This document shows, piece after piece, positions 1-14,200 of a DNA stretch of 64,000 bases (positions are counted from its first letter, which is position 1; each line of letters opens with the position of its first letter). The translations under genes and the position numbers were made by a program. The stretch spans positions 1 to 64,000 of the forward strand of contig VXAA01005620.1 of assembly GCA_013399115.1 (NCBI GenBank), read 5' to 3'. This DNA is from Anseranas semipalmata. Its lineage: Eukaryota; Chordata; Aves; Anseriformes; Anseranatidae. Below the pieces are notes generated by a model that saw only the letters and a list, made by a program, of their open reading frames with translations, did not search any database and was not told where the DNA came from.

Positions 1-2090
1 AGTAACTCTGCCTTCTTTGTATCCTTCAGAGAAGGATAAACTTCAGTCAGTTTAACAGGAACTAGTGCCTGGAGCATAGTTTTATTTGAAAACTGAGATC
101 TTATCCTATGACAATAAAAAAATTACGTTTATTTTTGTAAGAGCAGAAGCTTCTGCTATTGTGTTTGGACACAGATTTTACTCTCTTCCATTGCCCAGCC
201 TAACCAGTGGACCGCCAGAAGTGTCTCTGTTTCAGGCATACTGTATTCAAGTTATTAATAGCAGTCTGAGATAAAACATATCCTTTAAAGAGGAATACTG
301 TATGCTTTGGATGCAGTGAGAGTTGTTCCTTAATGCAGATAAGCAGGTGGGTCTCTGGCTTTAGTTGCTATTAGGCATCATAATTTGTTTCATAAAGGAA
401 TTTTTGGCTAATCTACAGGTGTACTAACAACAGTATTTTTAAATTTGCCCCTCCATTGTTCACATAACCTTTCACTAGAGGATGACATTTACTTCACCTT
501 CAAATCTATGATTTTGTAGTGGCATGTTTTAGTATCAAGCTACTTTGTGTAGTATTTTTTTCTCAGTTAATTGACCAGTCTGTGTTAATGATGCATGCTA
601 GATGTCTGGAGCTGTGGTAGTTCTTTACAAACCATCTTTATGTACCATCTGTGTAAATTCTTACCATCAACTCTTGTTATGTATTTCGCATATGTCCAAA
701 TTAATCTTTTTTTCAAGGATGAGGGGCATAGAATACCAACGTTTGAAAAAAAAATGACAATTTAATTTAATTTTAAGCAGTTATTAAGCTTTTGCTTTCA
801 GATGTGGAGAGAAGCATACTGGGCCATGGTTGTTCTTATTCATACATTTAAAAAACTGTTAATAATTAACTCTTGTCTATGTGGGAAATACAGATTTCCT
901 GCAGGTTTTTACTTACATTACCTGTGTCTGACATTAAGAACTAGAATAAGTTCCTTTATTAATTACTCGTTGTTAGTTACTCAGCTAAAGATACTACTTT
1001 TGCACTGGAAATGACCTGTAATGAAAGTTGTGCTTAGCAGCATTATTGGTGTAAAAAAAGATGCTTCCCAATGAGATAGATTGCTAATGACAGATCAAAT
1101 ATTCAACTATCATTGTAAATTTCTTGTCTGAATGAGGAAACAGACCAAGTAAAGTCTTTTCCAATGCAGTCACTGTCATTGATTTAACACAAGATGAGGG
1201 CTGCTCTGTGCAACAGTATTTTTCTCTCTTCTTTCCAAACATAATGTTGATCAATTTTCAGCCTTATGTGACGAATTACATCCAATTGTGTGTTGTGGTA
1301 TCTGTTTGTTTTTATAGCATTTTTTGCAGAAGCCCATTTAAACTTTTCAAATGTCATGAAACATTTATTTAATGGGGCCTCTTAGTTGATGCTACTTACT
1401 TCTGTAATTTGTAGCTGTGTACTCACATGATGTCAGTGAAATTATATTAGTGTAAGATTAATTTTGAGGGCAGTCCTAAAAGAAATGAGTGTTCTGGCTC
1501 TTTGCCAATTAAACATTTAGAAGTTTGCTTAACCTTAAACATGGATAGTCCTATTGTTTTAGGACTAACACACACTAATGCGTGTGTTTAAGGATTCCAT
1601 GAATCAGACACAGATTGCTCAGCATTTCCTTGGAGGCAGCTCCTACTTGAGTGATGCATCAGGCTGCTCTAACTACTGGGTGCTAGGCCAAATTCTCTTT
1701 TACTGTAAGTTTGATACATCTCCACTGAAACCAGTGGAGTTGTGCCAATAAACACAAGCAGAGAATTTGGCTTGCTGTGAGTTTCATGATAATTACACAA
1801 GGAAGAAACATTTGTCATCTGCCAGGCTACCTTTGAACATGGTACGGTCTACATTCCTTTCAGAATAATGACTGTTTGTTACATCATGAATGTATTCTTT
1901 GTTATGTACAGCATAGTCTTCCTTGAAAATAGCCGGAAGAGAAAAATAGGAGTCAAACAGTGATATGCTAAAAGTAATCTGACTTTTTCCAGAACGACAG
2001 TGAGTCTAACTGAGCTGATTCCATAAATAAGTAATTTCTTCCTTCAAACAATAGCTTCATGTGAAAAAAAAATGTGATGTATTTTTATAG
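1..2090 (+). other. SIX6OS1: SIX6OS1 intron (partial), no exon recognised
   Basis: This AT-rich stretch precedes the first recognised exon. I searched it for the expected upstream coding segment (the helix before MYQDY) and found none, so that exon is probably left of the window. The acceptor at 2089-2090 (ttttatag) closes the intron. No CR1 or other repeat was recognised. Confidence 0.7.
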
Positions 2091-2278
2091 GAAAATGTAT
2101 CAAGATTACATAATCCAGTATAAAGAGATTTTGAAGCAACACCGTGAAAAATATGCAGAAACTGCTCTTGCACAGGAGTATTACAGAAAAAAGAAAGAGC
2201 TTGAAGAAATCCAAAACAGAGTTCTGAAGCAGTCTGAACAATATAAATTGAAAGAAGACGCTTGCTTGGACATTCTGG
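2091..2278 (+). CDS. SIX6OS1: SIX6OS1 exon 1 of the window (coiled-coil segment)
   Basis: Acceptor tttttatag, donor gtacta (weak but phase-correct). The first base completes an upstream codon, 62 codons follow, and one base is left over. The peptide begins KMYQDYIIQYKEILKQ and continues rich in K, E, Q and Y with heptad-like spacing, so a long helix or coiled coil is likely. It is the strongest similarity to mammalian SIX6OS1 in the window. An in-frame ATG lies just upstream at 2077, but it is in the intron and is not the start. Confidence 0.92.
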
Positions 2279-5200
2279 GTACTATTATTATCAATGCTTA
2301 AACTGTAGAGCCTGCTGCTAGTGCACTGCACATTAAAAGTGCTGTACAGAAATCCACTAATTGATTTGTCACAATTTCTCTTAAGCTGATAAAAAGTCTT
2401 CTTTTTGTTTCACTGTTTTTAGGAAAAAATCTGTAGCAAACTGTGATTTGGAACAAGAATTTGAAGTACACATGCTGATATTCATTCCTCCAACCCATGA
2501 GTGTAATGGGGAAATGTTTGCCATTGGGCTTCTTGGGGTAAAAACATCCCAAAATTACTTTAGAACTAGCCTCTCAAAAATTTAAATTTATTTTTCATAC
2601 ATGTTTTTTGTGCCATTTTAAATGGCATTACCTTCTGTATTACTGCTATTTCTGTTATGTACAGTAAGCAATGATAAGTGTTCCTGAACCATTAATTTAT
2701 CTTGTATTTGTAAAAAAAATTAGACTTGTTAATGATCTGAAACAAAATTTTATTTCTGCAGAGCCTGCTCCTTTTAAATCCCTTCATGAGTGGGCTTTAC
2801 ATATGTATCCTTGATGCGTAGTGTGTATAAAGTTTATAGGGAGGAAAGTTGCTATTCACCTTTCACATCTTTCTATTTAAAAGTGTAATAATTATTTATT
2901 TATGTTTAGAGTGGCAGCATAGGCATTTCTCTGTGAGAAAATTGAAGGTCAAATAATACTCTTCAGTTAAATTTATGGGAGCATTTTGAGGGAAGAAAAT
3001 GAAATTTCACTTAATGACATATCAGTCAAAATGCTTCATTAAGGAGGAGAAGACTAATTGAAGTTAGATTTGGAGACTTCTCTAAGAAATGTAGATTTGT
3101 CAGAGCTTTCTGTACCTCTATCATTTGCAGTTATAGCATAGAACTGTGAGGGATCTGATAGTATTCACTGCTTGAAAAAAGTAATGTTGCCATGTTTATC
3201 CCTTAACATGAAAGTGCTTCTTTGAGGCAAAAAACACAGGAAATGTTAAAGCTTGCTGAAGTTGCTACACAAGAATCAATTGAACTAGAAAAAGAAGCAG
3301 AGGAATTAGAAATGAAAATTAATTATATTAAAAAGGTAACTGCATTTTAATTTAATTTTCTATAAGTATACTTTATGTAATAGGTATTTATACTGTTATA
3401 TTTGCTGAAACAAAATACTATATATTCAAGCACATGGACCAACAGGATGTTATCAGAATTAGCAATTATTTTTCTATGGCATCACATACGTTTTCCTGGA
3501 GAAGAGGAGTCCATGAATGTAAAGGCTCTTAAAGCTTGCTTTCTGTTAACGGCAGTTTACACCATAATTTTCTCAAGGCACTGTTTCGCGATGACTTTCG
3601 TGCTAGCTCAACAGGGCCAGAGCCAGAATATAGCAGGGCTATTCCTTAGTGAGCCCCAGGGCTTGAGTATACTGCCTTCTGTGAACCAGATGATCAGGTA
3701 CTCCCATTTACTGCTGTGTCAGCCCTGTCCACTTCATCCAGCCTTATGCTGACAGAAGTATAGTGTGCCCAGGTGGTGTTTTTTATTTATATTTTATGGT
3801 ATTGTTTGACACTCAGAGACTAAAGTTTCCAATGCAGTATGTGCTATGTAAACATACAGTAAGAAGGGATGCAGTCAACTTATTTCTGACTGTGAAGGAG
3901 ACCATGTAAGGAGCTTCTTGTTCTGCATAAATATGTTGGGTCTGTGCTCAAAAACTTCTGTGCTTATTCCAGTTGTTACAGTTGGACCAACAAAAAAATA
4001 TCACCTCTCTTTAAAAATTGTTCTGCTTATTTCTTCACACCATCTTGGCTACAGGGAAACTTCTACTTGCACTGATTCATCAGGTTTAGAAACCATTTGC
4101 AGCATATTGCTGTATTTTTTCAAATTTTTAAAATTCTGATGTTTATTTGTTCTTTATCTTTTAAGACATTTGAAGAGACTACAGAAGATCAAAATAATTC
4201 AGAAGGAAAAAATCTGAAAAGTCTAGAGAAGCCAAAGGATTTTAAAGAAAGGTATGTTTAAAAATGATTTCTTTTCCCTTGCTTTCATCCAGAGTACTAT
4301 CTCAGCATTTACACACAGACTGCAACAAAACACATTGTTGCTATATAATGATTGGCAAGGTTTTCCAACCCTGGTCATGTGATTGAATTATGTAATTTTA
4401 AAAGTTTCATATTTCTTGGGGTTTAGTAAAAAGTGGTGGCTAACTTTGATTCTTGGAAACTAAATGCATTGGGAAACATATTATTCAAAAGTATTTTGTA
4501 TAAGACTTTGCTCCTCACAGCTGCTGCTAATACATGGATAATTTTACAGGTTTTGGATAATTACAGTGACTGTGCAGTCAGAAATAAAATATATTAACTC
4601 TACTAAGCACATATTTGGTGAAGAGTCAGGATTACAAATGTCATTTGTTTTCATCTCTGAAATACTTAAGAAATTTAACTCTTAATTTCGTTCTTAAAAA
4701 CAAGCATGAGTGAAAGTTTCATAGACAGGTTTAATGGCTTAGTAAATTAGTCGGTGGTCATTTACAACTAGGACTCATTTTAATTTGAGCTCAATTACAA
4801 TGACTGAAATCACCATCAGCACCATCTTGCACTCATCTGGAATTCTTGTGAGTATTAAACATCACCCTTAAAACTGATTCTGTTAGACCAAAAGCCATTT
4901 TAAACTTAAAATATGTCCAAAAGACTTCATCCAAGTGATTTTACATCGTGGTCTGCTTGAAAAAGAAACTTTTTAGAGTTTTAAATTGGGATTTAGTGGA
5001 CTGTATGTACAGAAATGTGTCATATTAACTCTCTAAGCTCCTTTCCACAGGGACATTTTAGGTTTTAATACCTTCTTATAGATCCCTGAATTATTCAAAT
5101 GATTAATTTTTTATGGTTTAAGGCCTTACACCTGTTCTGCCTTCTTATCTAAGTTTTTTTTTTATAATTGACATCATCTCAGAAACACGGGGAAGCAAGA

Positions 5201-8200
5201 AATCCACTTAGTTATAAGAGTAGATGAAAAAAATTGGAAACACTCCCTTGGAATTTTCAAAGGAACCCAAGTATGTTCAGTCTGAGAAAACAAAATATCA
5301 ATTTAAGACCTACTAAAGAAGGAGGAGGAGATTTATATTCCGGGCACGGAGGCGTAAGACGCATTCAGTCAAACTCTTCATGGAAAGGAATTGATAGGAT
5401 GCATTGCTAGACCTGCCAGTTGTATGTTTACCCCTGTCATGGAGTTTTCAGGTGCTTGTACCTTCACCAGAAGTTGTGTCCTGATTGCATACAAGTAGAT
5501 CTTTTTGATGCTCTTACTGAAGCAATAATTCCATTGCTTACATCCTGGTTATAAGATGCTGTAAAGATTTTACACTATTCCAGCTCACATTGCTCTTTAA
5601 CCTCCATGTATGTATTTATGTGATATAGCATACAGTATCAGACCACAACCTGATTACTAATTAATATGTATTTTTTTAAAGGTTATTCTTGTCAAAGATA
5701 ACCACAACATAAAGGCTTGTGGAAAACAGTGTAAAAACTGGTTTTAAAATATCCCTATTTGGCATTAGTATATTAAAAGAAAAAGGAAGCATAGAAGTAC
5801 CTGATTAAGTAACTCCTGATGTTAAAAATAGGTGTATTATTAATCTGTGATTATAATCATTGTGAAAAGAACTCAAACAGAAAATGTGCTAAGCAAATGA
5901 GTCTTATGAATTAAAACCTTTGCAGACTTAAGGCAATGTACAAACATATAGCACCAGAACCAAAGGCAGGAGGGTATTGTGAGCTGTTCTGCAGTCACTA
6001 CAAGGTGACTCCTGAGCAAAGAGAGCTTTGTGAAGAAGCAGGAGGTACCTTCTTCTTCGGCTACAAAAGAAGAATAAAAAGAGTTGTACTGTGAGTCTTC
6101 AGGAACTGATGCAGAACAGTATGAAGAGAAACCAGCTGCATCAAGGGACAGAAGTAAACAGAACAATGAAACCACTGAGCAGAACAATGTGCAAATTAGT
6201 ACTCATGAAATACGTTAGACAGCTACAGACAAGAAATCAACTTGGAAGTTAACTGATAGGTGCTGGTAGATATATATATTCTTTGGGCAGGAGGATGGCA
6301 ATGGTAACTGTTCATTTAAAAGGACTAGAACATTGTAGTTTGATTAACTTATTGCTGGCCTGATAGTCATTGATTAGACTGACTGCAAAACGCAGATTCC
6401 TCTTCTGATACAAGCTGTTTTCGTTGGTTAGTGGGCTTTTGTAGTACACCGGTTACACAGAACAGGTATTATAGTTAAAATTTCCAAATCATGGCTTCTT
6501 GTCAGTCAGCAAAAAGGAACACCAAATAGTAGCATATATCTGTTTTACTTTCAAAGTTACGTGGACTGCTCATGTCTCTTGAACTCTTTTGAAGCCCTGG
6601 TCTTTATTTCTTGATTAGAGATTATGTTTATTACATAGAAAGGCTGAAATCTCAAACAGTGCTTTGGCATATATCATGTTCATTCCCTCTGCTTTTCTGA
6701 AATGTTTGGGAGAGATTTAATTCATTTATTCTGTAATTCTGTTTTTTCAAGTTGATTATACATTAATTCCACTTCTGAATACCAAAAACACATTAGGTTC
6801 CAAATGAGAGATTTTTGCTAGAACTTCTTCTAAAGGATATTCCATAGAGGTTTATTGTAGTTCTTTCAGTGTCTTTGCATGACAAGTGATAAGCTTTTAG
6901 TGACCAAAGAAAAAAATTTGTAATATAGTTCTTGGAAAAATACTTATGAAGCTGCTTCTTGACTTCTAAGCGTAAACGTGTGAAGAGTCAACCCTGTACT
7001 GATCATAACCTCATAGTTGTTAGTTACTAGTTATTATGGCAGCTTGTTATTAAAAGTCTGACTTCCAAAAGGACTTGCTGGCATGCTTCTGATTGGAATA
7101 CTAAACGTGGCTTCAGTAGAGAGTCCTGGTAAATACCACAGTAGTCGGTATGATTTTTTATATGTATAATCAGATACACTTAAATCCTATAGTGAAGGTA
7201 AAGTCAGTCTTTGGGCTTCATTATACTACTGAGAAGAAACTGCTGCTAAGGAAATGCGGTTTTAATTTTACCTAAGGATATCTTTCTTTTTTGCACTTCA
7301 TTAAAAATTGTTATCTATTTTGCAATATGGTTCAAGATAAAGATTTTTTATCTACTCAGATGTCTACTAACAATGAATCAGAGAAAGAAGACAAATAATG
7401 TTATTACTGCAATTTGGACTATTTTGAGCTTCAGTCTGCAGGTTTTTTTTTTCAGTAGTTATCAATTATGTCAGAGAAAATGCTTGTGTTTTTTTTTTTT
7501 TTTCTTTTCAGTGGTGTTTTTGGGGAGGGAAGGGAGCAGGTGTATTATATATCTATAAAGTTTAGCTGCAGGCTCTCTTGGAAGTTCTTGTTACTTAAAA
7601 ATATGTCTTACGAGCTTCTGAGTCCTGTTTGCAACTCTACCATCAATACATTCTTCTGAATAGATATATATCATAAAAGAATACTTTATTTCATGTATGG
7701 CAATTAGGCTTTACAAAAGCACATAGAAACTGATTTCAGGAACATGTAACAACACAATTTGGCATCCTAACATCTGTAAAAAACTGGTTAATGGCAATCT
7801 AAATCATAACCATCAGCAGCAGCCTTGTTCAATTCATTTTTGAATGATGATTGTTATAAAGTGGCCAAATAAGCCGTTCTGAACAAAGTAAAACAGTTTT
7901 AGCCATGGTTCTGTGCTTAGCTCTAGTTTTATCACTCATTGGTTTAAAGTTTTCCGCATCTGGTTTTAAAGATACTCAGACATATACACATCTTACTTCC
8001 TGTAGTACTCGTTCTTGATACAAGTAACATCTATAATTGCTGTAACTGAAAGAAATAGATATTTTTAAATTATTTCTGGTTTGTTTGATATCTCTAGTTT
8101 GTTAGGTCTTTGTCCAGCTCAGCACTAGGTGTGTATGTAAATTTGTAGGTGAGGATTGTTCTTTTTCGTCATTGTTATTTGACTGAGTTGCATTCCTGAT

Positions 8201-11200
8201 TTTATGTGATCACAATTGTGCATGTACCCGAGTTTAATGTGTTGTTAGGTCCAATATCTTAACCAGTGCTTCTAGTTTGGTATGTTTTAACCAGCAGTAT
8301 TGCTAACTTTACTCCATGCTACCTTATGAAGTTCATCCTATATTTTATCTTATTTTCATTTATGAAAAATTTCAAGAAAAACCAGGAAGACTGACTCAAA
8401 TCTTCAGTTATATATATACTTCAGTAGTATTGCTTAGCCATAAACCAGATGTTGCAGCTACAAGCACAGAGGTGCCAAGCAGGAATGCTAGCAAGAAAAG
8501 AAAATAAAACTCATTATTTTCAAAATATGGTAAATGTTCCTGCGCCAAATAGGCATTTTACCCTGCAGTGTTCTGCTAACCTTTGTCTTTCTACTCTGAA
8601 AAAGGCTGTTTACCGTACACAGATAATTACCCCACAAGTGAAAATGCTTGCTGCCACTTTCTCTTTTGTGTGCATATAGCATGAGTATTTTGGACAATCT
8701 CAAGGAGACAAAAAGTGTTTTAAAATGTGAAAGTGGGATTTCAGATTACAATAATGTTTAAAGTACTTTTACAAAAGTGTAAAACCTAAAAATATTAATA
8801 CTTTGATACTGACAACATTTAAGTCAGCAATGTTCTTATGATCGACTTATTACTACTTCATGTCTTCTGCTTTCAGTGACATTCTCTGTCTGGTATTCTT
8901 TAAGGAAAAATTAAATTCTTATTGATTGCTGGACCTGTAAGAGGTAGAACCTCTCTGGAATCATGCATCTCCTTTGAAAACTCTACTTATTTGAGGCAGT
9001 TGTAGTTTATGATTTCCTTTCGTTTTTCAGTTGTTGACTTAATTTTTTTAGGATATTTGAAGAGAGTGAACATCCTTTGTTAAATGAGAAACATCAACTG
9101 TATAAACCATTACATCTCCCGTGCATTCCTCGGAAATCAGTCCAGTCTGTACAGACTATTAGATTCTCTATGCAGCGAACAGAAACAGGTGCACTGTGTT
9201 TCTAATGCTCTTTTTTTTTGTGAGGATTTTGGGTTATTTTTGTGTAAATAAATGGAAACCATGGTAACAAATGTACTCAACTGTTTTTACTGTGATTGTT
9301 GAAGCCAGGCTTTCAGCGGAAGTTGGGTACATACCTGTCTTTATGTTCTGAAAACCTGCTGATTCTTCAGTCATCTGTGCAATGAGTACAGTGACATGGC
9401 AGATATATCTAATACATAGTGCCAGAAAAATCTGAAGCATACTTTTAGCAGTGTTTGTAAAAAATATGGTAAATATTAACTATTGTTTGCAGTAATTTGC
9501 TTGATACTTTCATATTTTCTGATATTTTTGTTTTAGCTCTTCATTAAGAGGAAAATTTGTAAGCTTTGTTGACAAGTTTGCTTTAACAATGCAATGCTAT
9601 GGATATTTAATCCAATTGACAGTATTAAGTATGATTTGTCAATTTAGGGAGAAAAGAAAAAGAGAAACCTTTGGAACATTCAGTTGCTACTAGCAGTTCC
9701 TCCAGCCATGCAGAAAACCCATCACAGGTATGCAGTCCTCCCACTGGTAAAAACGTGGGATTCTATAATGTTCTGTGTGGTTGTTTACATTTAAAATACT
9801 TCAAATATACCCAGTGCTATTATATCTTACATAAAACTTGTTAACACTGGAACCAGGATGCTGAAGACTTGATAATCATAATAAAAATCTTTGGTGCTAT
9901 TTCTAATTCAACTGAAAATATGTATGCTATTACAAAATGTTTTTAAAATTTAGAATAATCTTTGTAGATGTGTGGTTTAACCCACCAGACAGCTAAGCAC
10001 CACACAGCTGTTCGCTCACTCCCCCACAGTGGGATGGGGGAAAGAATCAGAAAAAAAAGGTAAAACTCGTGCGTTGAGATAAAGTTTAATAGGACAGAAA
10101 AGGAGAGGCAAATAATAATAATGGTAATAAATGTATGTATACAAAACGAGTGATGCACAATGCAGTTGCTCACCGCCCGCTGACCGATGCCCAGCCGGAC
10201 CCCAGGCAGTGGCTGGACCCCCAGCCAACTCCCCCCAGTTTTTATTGTTCCGCAGAACACCATATGGCATGGGACATCCCTTTGGCCAGTTTGGGTCTGC
10301 TGTTCTGGCTGTGTCCCTTCCCAGCTCCTTGTGCACCCCCAGCCTCCTCACTGGCAGGGCAGTGTGAGAAGCTGAAAAGTCCTTGACTCAGTGTAAGCAC
10401 TGCTCAGCAACAACTAAAACATTGGTGTATTATCAGCATTATTTTTCTCCTAAATCCAAAACATGTCAACATACCAGCCACTATGAAGAAAATTAACTCT
10501 ATCTCAGCTGAATCCAGGTCAGTAGATTCATTTGATTGTATGTAGACAATATAATGGGTAAATCACTGAATGGTTTAGGGTGGAGCTTGGGAAGGAAAAA
10601 ATAAGCCTTCATAAGATAAGAAAACATGAAGGGCAAGAGCTAGACTGAGTGAAACAAGACCAAAAGAAACTTCAGGCAGTTCTGATTTGTGACAGGCTTA
10701 GAGAGTTGAACATGGTGAGGATGATGGAAGGGTTGTTGCTAGGGTAATCCAGAGATGAGGATGGGAATCTGGGACCTAGAATTGCATTTAGAGAATAGTG
10801 GGAAGCAGTAAGTCAAGGTTAAGGGAATTTTAAGAAAGGGTGATGGCAACAAGAAGAAGATGGAGTCTGAGGGAAAATAAAAAGATTGGAGGAAAGGAGG
10901 TTTTTGTGCTTCAGAAAAGGACTGCGGTAAACTACAGGAGGTGAGTGGCAGACAGATTCTGCATACCCAGCCCTTTTGTCCCCCACCCCAAGCTGAATTC
11001 AATTTGATAATATTTTGTAAATTAAAAACAAACCAGAACTAGTAGCTCCCTGTGAAATAATGTGTTATTTGATGCTGAGGCATAGATTCCTAGTGCCGCT
11101 CTGCCCTTAAGGCACAAATACATGTTGTGTGTTAGAGTCAGAGCTTCTGATCTGATGAAAATCTGTGAGGTGGGAGTGTTTCCATGTTACTTGCAGTTAT

Positions 11201-14200
11201 TCAGTTCACATAGCAGACACTCACTTATGTGTGCCCACTTTGACCTTGGGAGGTGAAGACAGGCCCTTACTGTATTGTCAAGCAGGAGCAACCTGGCTGC
11301 AGTAATAAAGAACCTGGATAAAGTTTGTAAATTATGTAATGTTATTTGTATGACTGAGAAGTAATTATTCACCTCTAGTTATCAATGCTGTGAATGCAAC
11401 TTTATTAGAAATAATAGAAGTGCTTTTGGGTATCGCTGTAAGACAAACACGTTAATCTGTAGGTAAAGCAGACAGGCAAAAAAAGTGTATATGTTACATA
11501 AGCACTAAAGAGAGGTTAACAGAATGGATTTACACAGTCTAAGGAGAAATCAGAATGATATTGTTGAAGTGACTATTTCATATGCTGCCTCAATTGAATT
11601 TTTTTCTATGTTTTAGATGGGTATTGACACTGCAGGGACTAATAATCTACAAATTGCCCAAGTTCCATCAATATCAAGCTTGCAAAACCACATGCAATTC
11701 AGGTAACTTTTCTCTAATGAAGTAGCTTTCTTTCTCAAGATGAAAGTTTATGGAAATAATCCACATTCAAGCAAACAGCAGTGTAATTTTTGTCTTTTAG
11801 ATTGCTACTTCCTCCAAAGCAGGTGACTACTAATGAACAGTTTGAGAGTGAAAATACAGTAATAGGTAAAGTACCATTGACATTTTTTGATCAGATGTGC
11901 TGTTACTGTAAGCTGGACCACAAAATGATAACAAAAAAACCCTCTAGGAGCCAAATTTTCACTCTGGTATGAAGTGGACTACCATTTGTATTCCTTTCCT
12001 CCTTTGATTATTTAGTTTAAACTTGTGAGTACAGCAGGCAGGCTGAGTCCTAATTTAAATGGAGACTGAACTGTGCAGTAATGTGGGATGCATTCTGCAT
12101 TGACCATTGCTAATGAAGGAAACCTCCCAGCATCTCTTGTAAATCCATGCTCTTAGTTTCAGTTTGCTGGGGTGAAATGAAAATCTGTGTGAAAATCTAC
12201 CCAGAAGGCATCAGAAAATGCAAAGAAAAGGGCTATAGCAAACTAAGTAATTTAGGAATCTTGAAGCATTAAGATTAAGATTATTAAAAATGAAAATTAA
12301 GTTAAGAAATATACACAGAATGCTTATAGAAACAAAACAGAGCAGCTACAAATGCACCTGTAGTTTTAAAATCCCAGGGCACTGAGTTTATCTTAAATGT
12401 GATTTTTTTTCTAATTACACTGTCAATTTAGATGCACTTCAAAAATTATAGTCCATTTTCTTATGAATAGGATCCTGAAACACAGGATCTTAACCTACAG
12501 TGTGTGAAATGTTGCATGGTCTGCAGCTTAGGGCAGAAAGTTGGGTAACATTCTTCTCATTTTCTATCCTAGCTTTTGTCCAGGTCTTTAAGATACGCTT
12601 TATCGGTCTCCTATGGATGTGCTTTTTATGTTGTTTCCACTTGGTTTCTATTGATTGGTATTAGCACTCTCAGAGAGCAACAGCTGGATTAGACAAAAAT
12701 AGCAATCTCAGGGAGCAATAGCTACATTTGAAGAACGTACCAAACAATATGAAGCAGCCTTAGCATTGCGTTAATGATAGTAAGTGGCAGAACGAGAGGT
12801 AACTATTATGAAAATGGCCGCAAAGTAGGTTATTATGAAAACTACAGTCAGAACACCCCCTTATCAATAACATGCTAAGTTAGTAAATCTTTTTCAAGGA
12901 TTCTTTCCCACAACATAATTGTTATTTATCCATTTATAACGCTGTTATAATACAAGCAGTGCTGTCTTCTTTGTATAGAAGACCAAGAGGCCAAATGTGA
13001 TGATAAAGAAGCAGAAGATGAGCCTAAGGATTCTTCTTATATACCTCAAGTAAGGAAAGCATTTCTTATGTCATAAATAGTTATTTTATTTCCTGTAGTC
13101 AAACTATCGTGACGTATTTGCATCTATTGGCAAGAGGTAATTAGAATTCTCGGGAATTGGCAAAGTGACTCATTATAAGGCACCCAAGAGATGTGAAGTC
13201 GATCCGTGTCTTCTGATTACTAATATAGTGATCATTGCTCTCGGTCATGTCAGTGTTCTGTGGGTTTTTATGCTATCTTGACTATGGGCCATTTATGACA
13301 ACTGTCCTATGCACATCATGGTTTTTTTGGTAGAACTGGTGGATATATCTTTCATCTGTGTGAGTTAAGATGCATGGGAACATTTTTTAAGAAAATGTAT
13401 GTGTTTGAAACTCACTTCTCCCACAAAACTATAGAAAATAGGCTCTGTGCTGGCTACAGAATGTGAATGGCTCCATTTGCACTGCTTTTAGTAGCTGTAC
13501 TTAAATGTGAGTTTAAGCTCACCATGCCATAATATTCAAGCCAGTTGTGTGTACAGCTTGCATGTATAGGTAATCCTGAGATCAAGTTTGAGATACTCAT
13601 CATCTTCTAGTTGGTTATAGATTCCTGCCTGCTGGCAGCTGTTGGAGAAAAATGTCTTTAAAACAATATTGAGTCTGGTGGAAATTGCTCCACAGAATCC
13701 AAGTGTACATTCTCAGTTAACATTTTCTGAGAAAGAGGAAATGTCTCAGTCAGATGAAATATTTTCTGATGGTTGATGTTCCCTTATTTCACTAGAATAT
13801 CAAGAGGATTCCAGTGTAACTTAAAACATTAGCTAAGAGATACTTCAGAAAGAGAGAGTTCTTATATTCCAAATCTGTGTTTTCAGTCAGCTCACAAGTT
13901 TCTTTATTTTTGGAATGAAAATTTTCATATATAGTTTCAATCAGAAGAAGTCCATTTTAAATGAGTTAAATTAAGGTTACAGTTTTAACTATGGTGAATA
14001 TGTAACTGTGAGCATTTTATTAAATTCCCTTTATTTTTTATGAAAATAAAAAATCTAACTAACCCTAAAACAAACAATGAATATGTTTATAGGAAAATGG
14101 ACTAACAATATTTGGGGAAATTACATATGCCATAAACATTATTGTATGTTTCTTTTTAATAGGACATACACACATATTTTAAGTCAAATGAGAATAATCC

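Noticed and set aside
2423..2540. A good acceptor (ctgtttttag) followed by an open stretch looked like a SIX6OS1 exon.
   Set aside because: Only one frame is open, and it does not fit the upstream exon's phase. The real next exon at 2762 fits both phase and similarity.
3402..3752. 116-codon plus-strand frame in a SIX6OS1 intron.
   Set aside because: It starts inside the intron after a good donor at 3336 and has no similarity or splice support.
10016..10386. Several overlapping frames on both strands.
   Set aside because: They all lie within the non-coding solo LTR.
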